Assembly: GCF_002914585.1 (NCBI RefSeq)
Contig: NZ_PDDM01000012.1
Span: 1 to 64,000 of the forward strand
DNA: 64,000 bases
Source of the DNA: Pseudanabaena sp. BC1403
Lineage (GTDB): Bacteria > Cyanobacteriota > Cyanobacteriia > Pseudanabaenales > Pseudanabaenaceae
Reading direction: 5' to 3'
The notes under the pieces are model-generated. The model was not told where the DNA came from. It saw only the letters and a program-made list of their open reading frames with translations, and ran no database searches. This document shows, one piece after another, positions 36,301 through 45,257 of this stretch (positions are counted from its first letter, which is position 1; every line of letters starts with the position of its first letter). A program made the position numbers and the translations under genes.

Positions 36301-37584
36301 TTATTTACTAGCACCCTCAATACCTTGTATCAAGCTGGTAAAGTACCAAATCTGCTGTGGGGTAGCAGTTTCGCCTTCCTTGAGAAAAGGAGTCCCATCT
36401 TGATAGTTCAGAGGTCCCTTAAAAAGACTAATCTTGCCATCGCCCAAACCAGTAATAAATTCCGTCAAGAACTTGTCACCTTCTGGAGTCAAAGCCTTGC
36501 CTTTCTCAAATCCCACTCCTGAAGTATCAGGATTATTCAAGTCTTTCCAATTAGGCGCTGCGGCAATAAATTCTCCCGTAAATTTCCCATCCTTAGCCTT
36601 TTTGACTTGATCGAGATATGCTGGGCCCCAGTTGTAATAGGGAACTCCAATACAAATTTCTGGAGCAGCATTACAGCCAGTTTTGAGCCCGTAGTGTAGA
36701 TATTTGACCTTCTTGCCAGCTTCAGCAGCTTTCTTTCCTTGCACCGCCACTTCAGGTGTATCAATACCACTCATCACCACATCAAACCCACTGTTATAAA
36801 AATCATCAGAGACCTTGGTCGGGTCAAGTGTCTGTCCAGGAATATTAAACCAGAAGCCAATCCAAACCACCTTAAACTTCAAATCTTCGGGATTTTTTTT
36901 GCGATAGGTTTGCCAGCAATACTTAGCCCCCAAATAACTTGCTGATACTAGTCTGCGGGTTTCATCATTGATTAATGGCCCCACAAAACCGATTTTGCCT
37001 GTCTCTGAGTTGAGAGCCGCTGCGCATCCAGAGATCATTCTGCCATACTCAATTTGAGGCATGACGTTGCTAATGTTTTTCTGGTTTTTGAAATTTTTGC
37101 CTTCTTTCCAAGCATAGTCACCGCTTGCATGAATTATGGACACATTAGGATGCTTTTTCGCAGTTTCGAGAGCATCATCTTTAAAGTCATCAGAGTTGAA
37201 AACTACTAGCTTTGCACCCTTAGCAATAAGATCGTCAGCCACCTGAGAAGCTTTGACGTTTGGACGATCGCCTGGATTGACTTTGTCTACATAGTCAAAC
37301 TGGATGCCCGATTGTTTTTCCATTACATATTTTGAGGCTTCGTAATGACCTTGGTTCCAACCAGAATCATTTTTCGGCCCAACAAAAATCATCGCTGCTT
37401 TAAATTCTTTCGCATCGGTCGCAGTTGTAGTTGCCGCAGTAGTTGCTGAAGTTGGCGCAGTGGTTGAAACTGTAGGAGCTGTGGGAGTACTGTTACAAGC
37501 TCCAGCAAATATTCCCACTAGTATGGGAGCCCATAAGTGCTTTATAGAAACTATAGAAGAAACCTTATTAGTGAGTATTCCCAT
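36301..37584 (-). CDS. BMP-family substrate-binding lipoprotein (nucleoside/purine importer)
   Basis: A 427-residue lipoprotein (lipobox FAGAC, Cys30) of the basic membrane protein (BMP) family, related to PnrA and BmpA, which bind purine nucleosides. Residues 31-58 form an Ala/Thr/Pro linker. Domain motifs: FVGPKNDSGWNQGHYEASKY, NISNVMPQIEYGRMISGCAAAL, FWFNIPGQTLDPTKVSDDF. Purine specificity is a family-based inference, supported by xdhABC 4 kb away. It is the first gene of the operon, with an NtcA-type box 74-87 bp upstream. Confidence 0.9.
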   Translation of the reverse strand: MGILTNKVSSIVSIKHLWAPILVGIFAGACNSTPTAPTVSTTAPTSATTAATTTATDAKEFKAAMIFVGPKNDSGWNQGHYEASKYVMEKQSGIQFDYVDKVNPGDRPNVKASQVADDLIAKGAKLVVFNSDDFKDDALETAKKHPNVSIIHASGDYAWKEGKNFKNQKNISNVMPQIEYGRMISGCAAALNSETGKIGFVGPLINDETRRLVSASYLGAKYCWQTYRKKNPEDLKFKVVWIGFWFNIPGQTLDPTKVSDDFYNSGFDVVMSGIDTPEVAVQGKKAAEAGKKVKYLHYGLKTGCNAAPEICIGVPYYNWGPAYLDQVKKAKDGKFTGEFIAAAPNWKDLNNPDTSGVGFEKGKALTPEGDKFLTEFITGLGDGKISLFKGPLNYQDGTPFLKEGETATPQQIWYFTSLIQGIEGASK

Positions 37585-37657
37585 AAATTAATGTAATTAT
37601 TTAGATGTTTCATACCTTTTTACTATTTTATTTAAGGCGATCGCCTATTAGACAAAG

Positions 37658-37671
37658 GTATTACAGCTTAC
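37658..37671 (-). promoter_or_regulatory. Perfect NtcA-type box upstream of the purine importer operon
   Basis: GTA-N8-TAC, the binding signature of the nitrogen regulator NtcA, at 37658-37671. Downstream on the minus strand, after 22 bases, is TTAAAT (37630-37635), then TAAAAT (37625-37630), each a possible -10 hexamer; the BMP start codon is at 37584. Box-to -10 spacing of 22 matches class II NtcA-activated promoters. The site is only 6 defined bases, so chance occurrence must be considered. Confidence 0.55.
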
Positions 37672-37717
37672 AGTTTACAGTTTTCACGTTGCTTCTCACT
37701 GAAACCAAACTTAATAT

Positions 37718-37811
37718 CAATCCCCAAAAGTGTCGCCACACTTTTGGGGATTGGAAACTAGACCCAGTCAGGTTTTTGAAAATACAAAATGGCGTAGCCA
37801 TTTTGTATTTT
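37718..37811. repeat. Composite three-hairpin repeat, copy 1
   Basis: Hairpin P: CAATCCCCAAAAGTGT - CGCC - ACACTTTTGGGGATTG (37718-37753). Middle hairpin degenerate (GACCCAGTCAGGTTT). Hairpin Q: AAAATACAAAATGGC - GTA - GCCATTTTGTATTTT (37779-37811). The same order recurs at 46316-46406 and in inverted orientation at 58032-58124. It is located downstream of the ABM-domain gene and 47 bp upstream of the NtcA box. The 305-bp gap 37585-37889 otherwise holds only this promoter region. Confidence 0.85.
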
Positions 37812-37889
37812 GGGATCAATCATTGCTATATTTTTGAACTCTCAAAACATCAAAGCCATAGCAAGGTTTTAATGTTTTGATGGCTAGTA

Positions 37890-38588
37890 TTAGGGGTTTA
37901 GAGAAATCGCAATCTGCTGTTTTTCGTCTATGTTTGTAGATTGCAAATTAGTTAGTGGAATCGCTTGGGAATTGCCAGCGAGCACTGGGACGACGACATC
38001 CTTTGTCGGTAGAGTCATTTCTGTGGAAGGATATAGCCACCAAGCAAATAACCTTGTCATCTGGGGCATCAGCAGATAGGTCATCGTTGGCACTGCGATC
38101 GCAGTTACGACTGCCACACGCAGAACTAGAGGCAACATCCCCAAAAACTGTTGAAAAACCGCAGAAATTATCGTAATCAACGGGAATACAGCTAGCCAAG
38201 TTACCAAAGCCATCTTATGGCGAGGCGGTGGTGCGATCGCGGGTTTCCCAGGTAGCGTAAACCAAGTTTCTAAACCAGTTAACACCTGAATCTGCGGTGG
38301 ACTCACGGTGAGAAGTTCTGCGATCGCAAACCATTGTTCGCGTTCTGTCGAGGCTTCCCACAGTCGTAAATTGCTTAAGCGATCGAACTTAAAAATGATG
38401 CGATATTCTGGGTCATCAGCATTGACTGAACGAAATACATTGCTGCCCAGATAGCCAGAGAATTGTCCACAAGCATTGGTAACTCCAGTCAAAAAGGCTT
38501 CAAATTCATCTTTGCATTCTGGTTTAACTCGTCTAGCGATCGTTACCGTAACAGAAGGATCATTAAGTTTTGGCTGAGTTTCCGACAT
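37890..38588 (-). CDS. Antibiotic biosynthesis monooxygenase (ABM) domain protein with membrane anchor
   Basis: The 232-residue protein begins with an ABM-type dimeric alpha/beta-barrel domain (about 10-105; VTIARRVKPECKDEFEAFL, FSGYLGSNVFR, FKFDRLSNLRLWEAS). A proline-rich linker leads to two membrane helices (about 125-150 and 155-178), then a C-terminal soluble tail. Tail-anchored ABM proteins of this shape are common in cyanobacteria; the substrate is unknown. No co-transcribed partner is evident. Confidence 0.82.
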   Translation of the reverse strand: MSETQPKLNDPSVTVTIARRVKPECKDEFEAFLTGVTNACGQFSGYLGSNVFRSVNADDPEYRIIFKFDRLSNLRLWEASTEREQWFAIAELLTVSPPQIQVLTGLETWFTLPGKPAIAPPPRHKMALVTWLAVFPLITIISAVFQQFLGMLPLVLRVAVVTAIAVPTMTYLLMPQMTRLFAWWLYPSTEMTLPTKDVVVPVLAGNSQAIPLTNLQSTNIDEKQQIAISLNP

Positions 38589-38674
38589 ACAGTTTCAATT
38601 GGGTTGAGCGTTTAGCCTTTAGTTGCAAGGCTACCTTGTAATAAGTCTCTCTGTCTTCGTTTCAATTTATCTAA

Positions 38675-38753
38675 GCCCCCTAAATCCCCCAATTCTGGGG
38701 GACTTTGAAGGAATGTTATTTTCTTGTTCCCCCAGAATTGGGGGCTAGGGGGC
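38675..38753. repeat. CCCCCAGAATTGGGGG-type repeat
   Basis: Outer arms GCCCCCTA/TAGGGGGC enclose CCCCCAATTCTGGGGG and CCCCCAGAATTGGGGG. The architecture equals that of 33481-33552 with a different inner core. It lies upstream of the ABM gene. Confidence 0.8.
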
Positions 38754-38782
38754 GATTAATTAATGTTCAATCAATCAAACCA

Positions 38783-38833
38783 CAACAAAAATTTTAAAAG
38801 TGTTGCAAAGCAACACTTTTAAAATTTTTGTTG
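38783..38833. terminator. Perfect 24-bp-arm hairpin downstream of the SBP_bac_5 gene
   Basis: Arms 38783-38806 and 38810-38833 are exact complements around AAA, apex AGTGTTGC/GCAACACT, outer arms CAACAAAAATTTT. It lies 33 bp beyond the stop of the minus-strand gene at 38867. Confidence 0.85.
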
Positions 38834-38866
38834 TTTCGGGTTGGAGCGCAAAGCACTGTTATTTTT

Positions 38867-40672
38867 CTAGGACTTCAATTTCAATTGTTCTAGATTCCAC
38901 AATGCTCCCGTCACGCCAGTGCTCCCAGCTAATGCCGATGGTTGGGCATTCTCAACGCGATCGCGTACAGCAACTAAGTACAGAGGCATTGTTAGATGGA
39001 TTAGTGGTAATTGCTCCTGTACTAATTGTTGATATTCCGCATAGATAGCTTTGCGTTTAGTTTCATCTAGTTCCTGCGCACCTTGGATCATCAAAGAATG
39101 AATTTTCTTTTCCCAGTCAGCAACTTCACGCCCTGGGAAAGGTGGCTCGTCACCAACTGGCCCCTTGTTAAACATATGGGAATCACCATCAGTTGCCCAA
39201 AGATTAATCGCGCTATTTGGTTCCGCACCTCCAGTAAAGCCAAGAATTGTCGCATCCCATTGCTTTGAGTTGTCAAGCTTATCGGAGATAATCCGAAAAT
39301 CAACTGGAGTAAAGTCAATCTTCATGCCAATTTTTTCTAAATCACTCTTAATTTGCGCTCCCATCGCAACCCTACCACCCGCAGGAGCAAGCAAAGTAAA
39401 GCGCACTAGATTACCTTGAGCATCGAGAAGTTGTTGTTCAGAATTATATTTATATCCTGCTTGCAAAAGGATTTCTCTAGACTTTTCAGGCTGATAATCA
39501 TAAACCTTGAGTCCTTTTTCGGGAGGGAAGAAATAGGGACTAGGGATAGAAACTGGTGAATTTTGAGTCTGGGCTAAGCCTCTCGACAGATTGGTAATTA
39601 TCGCTTCTCGATTGATAGCATAGGCAACAGCGCGACGGAAGATAACATCGTTAAACCATTTTGATTTTTTCGGATCAACAAAGGGTTCATTAGTTTTAGG
39701 ATTTTTGCCCTTATTGAGGTTGAACATGATGAATGCCTGACCTGTAGAGGGGCCAGCATTATAGATTTTGTAGCGATCGCGCTGTTCAAAACGCTTTAGC
39801 AATTGATAGTCTTCGCCGCGTAAGCGATACATATCGAGGTCTTGCGATCTGAAGCGCAGTAGGGCGGTATCTGGAGATTCCACAATCTGCATGACAAATT
39901 GTTTGATATAGGGAAATCCCTTTTTCCAGTAATAGGGATTGGGCTTATAGATGATGCGTTCAGAAGGTCGATATTCTTGGATTATATATGGGCCACTGCC
40001 AACTAGTTGATTGACAGGTGTTGTAAGAGTCCATGTTTCTAAAAACTTTAGCTTCTGATTAGGAACTTTCGGATCTTCCTTGAGGGTCGGTTCAAAAACA
40101 TGTTTAGGTAAAATACCAATTCCACCGATGGTGCGTAAAGCAGGTGCAAAGGGTTCGCTCAGAAAGAAGGAAATACGGCGATCGTCGAGCTTTTCAACTT
40201 TGGGAAGAGTTTGTGATTGTCCAACTCGCAGGACATCACGAGTGCCAGTGGGAATCTTCTCATTGAAGATCACATTTTGATAGGTAAATAAAACATCATC
40301 AACGGTAAGGGGTTGACCATCTGACCATTTCAAATCAGGACGCATCGTGAAAATTAGTTGCTTACCTTCCTGTTGGATTTCCCATTTTTCGGCTAATTCA
40401 GGTTCTAAATCTTTGGTCAGTGGATTTTCGGAGATCATCCCAGTGAGCGTATAGCCGATCGCAATGCCACTGTAAGCTTCTTGGATTAAGACAGGATTAA
40501 AAGTTTTGATGTCGCCATCAATGGGAACTACTAAGCGATTCTTGATAGTTTCTGGTGCGATCGCACAACCCCAAAGCAGTAGGGAACAGATACTAATCAG
40601 TAGTAGTAATACCAATGCCTTCCATTGCTTGACCTTTGCTCGTTTCTGAATACTTTTTCTCACGATCGCCAT
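38867..40672 (-). CDS. ABC-type oligopeptide/nickel-class substrate-binding lipoprotein (SBP_bac_5)
   Basis: A 601-residue lipoprotein (lipobox LLWGC) of the family 5 binding proteins for peptides and related ligands. Motifs: RPDLKWSDGQPLTVDDVLFTYQ (family signature), VGSGPYIIQEYRPSERIIYKPNPYYWKKG, and FRRAVAYAINREAII. The start at 40672 was chosen for a proper signal and an AGGGAAG just upstream. No permease or ATPase gene is adjacent, so it may use a transporter encoded elsewhere. It lies 87 bp downstream of ispF, with a hairpin between. Confidence 0.88.
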   Translation of the reverse strand: MAIVRKSIQKRAKVKQWKALVLLLLISICSLLLWGCAIAPETIKNRLVVPIDGDIKTFNPVLIQEAYSGIAIGYTLTGMISENPLTKDLEPELAEKWEIQQEGKQLIFTMRPDLKWSDGQPLTVDDVLFTYQNVIFNEKIPTGTRDVLRVGQSQTLPKVEKLDDRRISFFLSEPFAPALRTIGGIGILPKHVFEPTLKEDPKVPNQKLKFLETWTLTTPVNQLVGSGPYIIQEYRPSERIIYKPNPYYWKKGFPYIKQFVMQIVESPDTALLRFRSQDLDMYRLRGEDYQLLKRFEQRDRYKIYNAGPSTGQAFIMFNLNKGKNPKTNEPFVDPKKSKWFNDVIFRRAVAYAINREAIITNLSRGLAQTQNSPVSIPSPYFFPPEKGLKVYDYQPEKSREILLQAGYKYNSEQQLLDAQGNLVRFTLLAPAGGRVAMGAQIKSDLEKIGMKIDFTPVDFRIISDKLDNSKQWDATILGFTGGAEPNSAINLWATDGDSHMFNKGPVGDEPPFPGREVADWEKKIHSLMIQGAQELDETKRKAIYAEYQQLVQEQLPLIHLTMPLYLVAVRDRVENAQPSALAGSTGVTGALWNLEQLKLKS

Positions 40673-40709
40673 CTTCCCTAAAAATTCAACAAAACAAAGT
40701 AATTTTTTA

Positions 40710-40750
40710 GTAATTGTGTTGCGGGCGCTTTGCGACCGCAACACAATTAC
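40710..40750. terminator. Hairpin between ispF and the SBP_bac_5 gene
   Basis: Arms GTAATTGTGTTGCGGGCGC (40710-40728) and its complement (40732-40750, one mismatch) around TTT. It begins 9 bp after the ispF stop on the minus strand and would end that transcript. Confidence 0.75.
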
Positions 40751-40759
40751 ATTTAGCCA

Positions 40760-41239
40760 TTAGCTTTTAACTAATAAAACTACAGCGTGAACTGCGATCG
40801 CTTCTTTTTGCCCGATCGCATCCATGCCTTCGTTAGTGGTAGCCTTAACGCTGACACAATCAATCGACAAATTCATTGCTTGAGCTAGGCGATCGCGCAT
40901 TGCTTTAATATGTGGTTTGAGTTTGGGCGCTTCGGCAATCACCATTGAGTCAAGATTATTCACGCGCCAACCCTGTGCTCCAATTAGCTCCTGTACTTGT
41001 TGCAATAGCATGATGCTATCGGCTCCTGCCCATTTAGGGTCAGTGGGTGGAAAATAATGTCCAATATCACCAAGGGCAAGCGCTCCCAGCATGGCATCCA
41101 TGATCGCATGGGTCAGCACATCGGCATCGCTATGTCCTAGCAGTCCTTTTTCATAGGGAATTTCGACACCACCAAGGATCAGCTTGCGATCGCTAACGAG
41201 TCGATGTAGGTCATAACCATTGCCAATGCGGATATTCAT
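40760..41239 (-). CDS. ispF: 2-C-methyl-D-erythritol 2,4-cyclodiphosphate synthase
   Basis: Fifth enzyme of the MEP isoprenoid pathway, producing MEcPP, upstream of carotenoids, phytol and quinones. The 159-residue length is normal. Motifs: [10 protein letters not shown] (zinc-binding Asp and His), [18 protein letters not shown] (third ligand His), [13 protein letters not shown] and [20 protein letters not shown]. Start ATG at 41239. It is not in a cluster with other isp genes. Confidence 0.97.
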   Translation of the reverse strand: MNIRIGNGYDLHRLVSDRKLILGGVEIPYEKGLLGHSDADVLTHAIMDAMLGALALGDIGHYFPPTDPKWAGADSIMLLQQVQELIGAQGWRVNNLDSMVIAEAPKLKPHIKAMRDRLAQAMNLSIDCVSVKATTNEGMDAIGQKEAIAVHAVVLLVKS

Positions 41240-41304
41240 AGATGAGTAGCTGAGTTTAACTATTCATAATATAAACCCAATTTCATGCGGTGTTAGTTTT
41301 GTCT

Positions 41305-41337
41305 TTAGTGTGGCGCGGCGTAGCCGCGTCACACTAA
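41305..41337. repeat. 15-bp-arm hairpin in the ispF-xdhA divergent region
   Basis: TTAGTGTGGCGCGGC - GTA - GCCGCGTCACACTAA, with one mismatch. Unusual in lying between two 5' ends rather than at a gene end. Confidence 0.75.
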
Positions 41338-41438
41338 TTATTCTTTTTTGTATCTTGGCGCACTTTAAGCAAAGTCTATTCGTTAATTAATTGATTTATA
41401 TCAGCCTGTCAATTTGTTGCTCCAGCAGAGAGATTCCC

Positions 41439-42857
41439 GTGACTCAACAGGTAAGCCCTATTTCCGTAACTGACTTTACGTTCACCCTCAACGGTGCAAT
41501 CTCGCGCGTTAACAATCTTGCACCTACGACTACCCTGCTACACTATTTACGCCAAAATGGCCATGTGGGAACCAAAGAAGGATGTGGTGATGGTGACTGC
41601 GGTGCTTGTACTGTAACTATCGTTGGTAAAGATAGTCATGGTAAGCCCCAGTATCAAGCTGTAAATAGTTGCTTAGTTCCCATCGGCGCGATCGCAGGAC
41701 GGGAGGTGATTACTGCCGAGGGTATCGCCAATGGGCAACTGCACCCAGTCCAAGCCGCGATGGTAGAAACGGCAGGATCGCAATGTGGCTATTGCACGCC
41801 TGGCTTCATCATGAGTATGTTTGCGGCTTACTACAATGGCAGCCTGAGCAATGACATCTGTATTGAGGGCAATCTCTGTCGCTGCACAGGCTATGTACCG
41901 ATTCGCAAAGCTGCGCAGCAATTAGCAGCAACAATTCCCGATGATCAATTCAGCTCTGAGCTAGCTCAAAAAACTTGCGATTTGGTTGCGATCTCCTATA
42001 CAAATGCGCAGCAGCAATTTTATCGCCCCACAAAGCTGTCAGAAGCACTGCAACTACTTCAACAATATCCCGAAGCGACCTTGGTAGCAGGTGCAACTGA
42101 TTTGGGCTTAGAAATGAGTTGGCATCGGCGGACTTATCCTGTGCTGATTTCCTTGGAAGCTATTGAAGAACTAAAGCAGATTAATCAAACCGATGACCAT
42201 GTAGAAATTGGCGCGGCGGTTCCCCTCAGTCATATTGAAGATTTGCTGCATGGTGTTTTCCCTAGCCTTGATGAAATGCTGCATTGGTTTGCGGCAAGGC
42301 AGATCCGCAATCGGGCGACCTTAGGCGGCAATATTGGCACGGCTTCTCCCATTGGCGATTTGCCACCTGTGTTACTAGCCCTTGATGCGACCTTAAAGTT
42401 AGCAAGTGTTGAAGGCGATCGCAGTTTGCCATTAGCTGACTTCTTTAAGGGCTATCGGCAAACGGAACTGAAGCAAGGCGAAATCATCTATTCAGTGACA
42501 ATTCCCAAAGCGATCGCCTCTGGAGCAACTAAGCGCCTGAGCCAGTCCTACAAAATCGGCAAACGCGGCACTGACGATATCAGTATCGTGGCAGCGGCTT
42601 TTGTAATCGATCTAGATGCTGACCAAAAAATTCTCCATGCGCGTCTTGCCTATGGTGGTGTTGCGGCAACTCCAATTAGAGCGATCGCTGTCGAATCGAT
42701 GCTAGTCGGTCAACCTTGGACAATGGAAACTGTGCGATCGGTAAAGCCTGCTTTGCGTGAAGTATTTACACCTCTTAGCGATCTGCGCGGAAGTGCTGAC
42801 TATCGCAAGATGCTAGTAGGGAATCTATTTGAGAAGTTTTTTGTTGAACATAGTTGA
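41439..42857 (+). CDS. xdhA: Xanthine dehydrogenase, [2Fe-2S] and FAD subunit
   Basis: The 472-residue protein fuses two [2Fe-2S] domains to a FAD-binding domain. Cluster ligands: Cys49, Cys54, Cys57 and Cys78 (plant-type ferredoxin fold, KEGCGDGDCGACT) and Cys116, Cys119, Cys147, Cys149 (QCGYCTPGF and NLCRCTGY). The FAD domain (about 185-470) has LVAGATDLGLE and ATLGGNIGTASPIGDLPP. The GTG start at 41439 was chosen from the N-terminal pattern; a TTG at 41391 gives an implausible leader. It is the first gene of xdhABC. Confidence 0.92.
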   Translation: MTQQVSPISVTDFTFTLNGAISRVNNLAPTTTLLHYLRQNGHVGTKEGCGDGDCGACTVTIVGKDSHGKPQYQAVNSCLVPIGAIAGREVITAEGIANGQLHPVQAAMVETAGSQCGYCTPGFIMSMFAAYYNGSLSNDICIEGNLCRCTGYVPIRKAAQQLAATIPDDQFSSELAQKTCDLVAISYTNAQQQFYRPTKLSEALQLLQQYPEATLVAGATDLGLEMSWHRRTYPVLISLEAIEELKQINQTDDHVEIGAAVPLSHIEDLLHGVFPSLDEMLHWFAARQIRNRATLGGNIGTASPIGDLPPVLLALDATLKLASVEGDRSLPLADFFKGYRQTELKQGEIIYSVTIPKAIASGATKRLSQSYKIGKRGTDDISIVAAAFVIDLDADQKILHARLAYGGVAATPIRAIAVESMLVGQPWTMETVRSVKPALREVFTPLSDLRGSADYRKMLVGNLFEKFFVEHS

Positions 42858-42859
42858 AG

Positions 42860-42890
42860 ATACCAGTTGAGGCAAAGCCTCAACTGGTAT
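42860..42890. repeat. Hairpin inside the xdh operon
   Basis: ATACCAGTTGAGGC - AAA - GCCTCAACTGGTAT, an exact 14-bp-arm palindrome starting 3 bp after the xdhA stop. The T-tract is weak, so read-through to xdhB (42927) is likely. Confidence 0.8.
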
Positions 42891-42926
42891 GTGATGGATT
42901 TTTTGTAGATATGGAAGGAATACAAA

Positions 42927-45257
42927 ATGACGATTACAGATCAAAAACCCAGTAATAAAAAAAGCCATGAAAGCGCCGCAGGTCACGTTAGCGGCAGTGC
43001 TATCTATACAGACGATCAACGTCTCCCCGCAGGAATGCTTTCCCTTTATCCTGTGCTGTCACCCCATGCCCATGCCAAAATCACCAAGCTTGACTGCGCC
43101 GCCGCCTACGAAGTTGAAGGTTTGGTGACGATACTGACGGCAGATGATGTAATAGGTGAAAATAATACGGGTGTAATCATTCACGATGAGGTATTGCTGC
43201 CCAGAGATGAGGTGAGCTATTGGGGGCAGGTGGTAGTTTGGGCAGTCGGTGAAACTGAAGATGCGGCTCGTCAAGCTGCTGCCAAAGTGATTGTCGAATA
43301 TGAGCCTCTGCCAGCAATTATTACTATTCAAGAGGCGATCGCGGCGGAGAGTTACCATCTTAAAAAACAGGCGATTAAGCGCGGTGAACCTGAATCGGCT
43401 CTTCAAAATTGCGATCGCACCCTTGAAGGTGAACTAGAAGTCGGCGGACAGGATCATTTCTATTTGGAAACCCATACCAGTTGGGCAATTCCTGATGGAG
43501 AGAATGGCTATAAAGTCTATAGCTCAACCCAACATCCTAGTGAAACTCAAGTAATCGTAGCGCGGGTATTGGGCTTGCCCAGTAGTCATATTGTCGTCAC
43601 CTGTCTGCGGATGGGCGGCGCATTTGGCGGGAAAGAATCTCAAGCTAACCCCTTTGCGGCAGCGGCAGCTTTGGCAGCATATAAAACGGGTCGTCCTGCC
43701 AGAGTCAGTTTACGCCGACATCAGGACATGATTGTTACAGGCAAGCGGCATAACTTTTTAGGCAAATACCAAGTTGGCTTTACTAACGATGGACTAATTA
43801 CAGCGCTCAAAGCTGAGCTATACGCAGATGGAGGCTGGAGCCTTGACCTGTCACCACCGATCATCATGCGAGCGATGATGCATATCGATAACGCCTACTA
43901 CATTCCCAATTTAGAAGTACAAGGATGGATTGCCAAAACCCATCGAGTTTCTAATACAGCCTATCGCGGTTTTGGTGGACCACAGGGCATGGTAGTTTGC
44001 GAGGAAGTAATTGATCGCATAGCACGTAACCTTGGTTTGTCGCCCGAAGTCGTGCGCGAACGGAACTTCTATCATGGTACTGGCGAAACTAGAACCACTC
44101 ACTATGGGCAGGATATAGTTGATAACCGCATCGATCTGGTCTGGACTGAAGCTAAGGAAAAATCTAATTTTAGCGATCGGCAAGCCCAAATCGCCCAATT
44201 CAATCAAACTAGCCCCTACAAAAAACGTGGCATTGCGATTACGCCTGTTAAGTTCGGGATTTCCTTCACCAAAACCGAGTACAACCAAGCAGGTGCACTA
44301 GTTCTCATTTATACCGATGGCAGCATTCAGGTAAATCACGGGGGTACAGAAATGGGGCAAGGGCTGCATACTAAAATGCTCCAAGTCGCTGCCAAGTCCC
44401 TTGGTGTCAAACTCGATCGCTTTCGGATCATGCCCACAAGTACCGATAAAGTCCCGAATACTTCCGCAACAGCAGCTTCCAGTGGCTCCGATCTCAATGG
44501 TCAAGCAGTCAAAGATGCCTGTGAAATCCTGCGGAAACGTATGTCAACTGTGGCTGTAAAAATGCTCAATCTCGATGCCCCCGAAGATCTTGTTTTCGAG
44601 GATGATTGGATCTATTGCCGCACCTATCCCAGCGCAAGAATCGCGTTTGAAGAAGTCGTAAAGCAAACCTACAACGAGCGGATTAGCCTCTCGGCAAATG
44701 GCTTCTATCGCACCCCAAATATTTTTTGGGATGCCAAGCTGAATAAGGGTCGTCCGTTCTATTACTTCTCTTACGGTGCGGCGGTGAGTGAAGTGGAAGT
44801 AGATGGATTTACGGGTACATTTAAACTGCGACAGGTGGATCTTGTCCAAGATGTCGGAGAATCAATTAATCCATTAATCGATAAAGGTCAGATCGAAGGT
44901 GGCTTTGTGCAGGGGATGGGTTGGCTGACTATGGAAGAATTAGTCTGGGATAAAATCGGTCGATTGCTGACCTGTGCGCCAAGTACATACAAAATCCCCA
45001 CCGTTAGCGAAATCCCTGAACAGTTCAATGTCAATCTCTTAGAACGCGCCGCTCAAGATGGTGTGATTTTTGGTAGTAAAGCGGTTGGGGAGCCTCCATT
45101 TATGCTAGCTATATCCGTAAGAGAAGCCATTCGCAATGCTGTCGCCGCTTTTGGTAATGCTGACTATGTGCCCTTGGCGCTTCCTGCTACACCTGAGGCG
45201 ACCCTCTGGGCGATCGAGTCGGTGAAGGCGGCTTCTCTATCTGCTTTGCAAGTATGA
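42927..45257 (+). CDS. xdhB: Xanthine dehydrogenase, molybdopterin-binding subunit
   Basis: A 776-residue catalytic subunit converting hypoxanthine and xanthine to uric acid. Motifs: the FGGKESQ block (GGAFGGKESQANP), NTAYRGFGGPQGMVVCE with the substrate Arg, HGGTEMGQGLHTKM for Moco binding, and the AVGEPPFMLAISVREA motif with the catalytic base Glu722. No signal peptide is present, so the enzyme is cytoplasmic. Needs MoaB-type cofactor synthesis and XdhC-dependent sulfuration. It lies 69 bp after xdhA and overlaps xdhC by 4 bp (ATGA). Confidence 0.95.
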   Translation: MTITDQKPSNKKSHESAAGHVSGSAIYTDDQRLPAGMLSLYPVLSPHAHAKITKLDCAAAYEVEGLVTILTADDVIGENNTGVIIHDEVLLPRDEVSYWGQVVVWAVGETEDAARQAAAKVIVEYEPLPAIITIQEAIAAESYHLKKQAIKRGEPESALQNCDRTLEGELEVGGQDHFYLETHTSWAIPDGENGYKVYSSTQHPSETQVIVARVLGLPSSHIVVTCLRMGGAFGGKESQANPFAAAAALAAYKTGRPARVSLRRHQDMIVTGKRHNFLGKYQVGFTNDGLITALKAELYADGGWSLDLSPPIIMRAMMHIDNAYYIPNLEVQGWIAKTHRVSNTAYRGFGGPQGMVVCEEVIDRIARNLGLSPEVVRERNFYHGTGETRTTHYGQDIVDNRIDLVWTEAKEKSNFSDRQAQIAQFNQTSPYKKRGIAITPVKFGISFTKTEYNQAGALVLIYTDGSIQVNHGGTEMGQGLHTKMLQVAAKSLGVKLDRFRIMPTSTDKVPNTSATAASSGSDLNGQAVKDACEILRKRMSTVAVKMLNLDAPEDLVFEDDWIYCRTYPSARIAFEEVVKQTYNERISLSANGFYRTPNIFWDAKLNKGRPFYYFSYGAAVSEVEVDGFTGTFKLRQVDLVQDVGESINPLIDKGQIEGGFVQGMGWLTMEELVWDKIGRLLTCAPSTYKIPTVSEIPEQFNVNLLERAAQDGVIFGSKAVGEPPFMLAISVREAIRNAVAAFGNADYVPLALPATPEATLWAIESVKAASLSALQV

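Noticed and set aside
37585-37889. Purine riboswitch before the nucleoside importer
   Set aside because: No conserved three-way junction or loop sequences were found; the region is explained by the NtcA-type promoter and a hairpin repeat.
41350-41363. GTA-N8-CAC upstream of xdhA as a second NtcA site
   Set aside because: One of six defined bases is wrong and no TAN3T hexamer lies at the usual distance. Such near matches are expected by chance in intergenic DNA.
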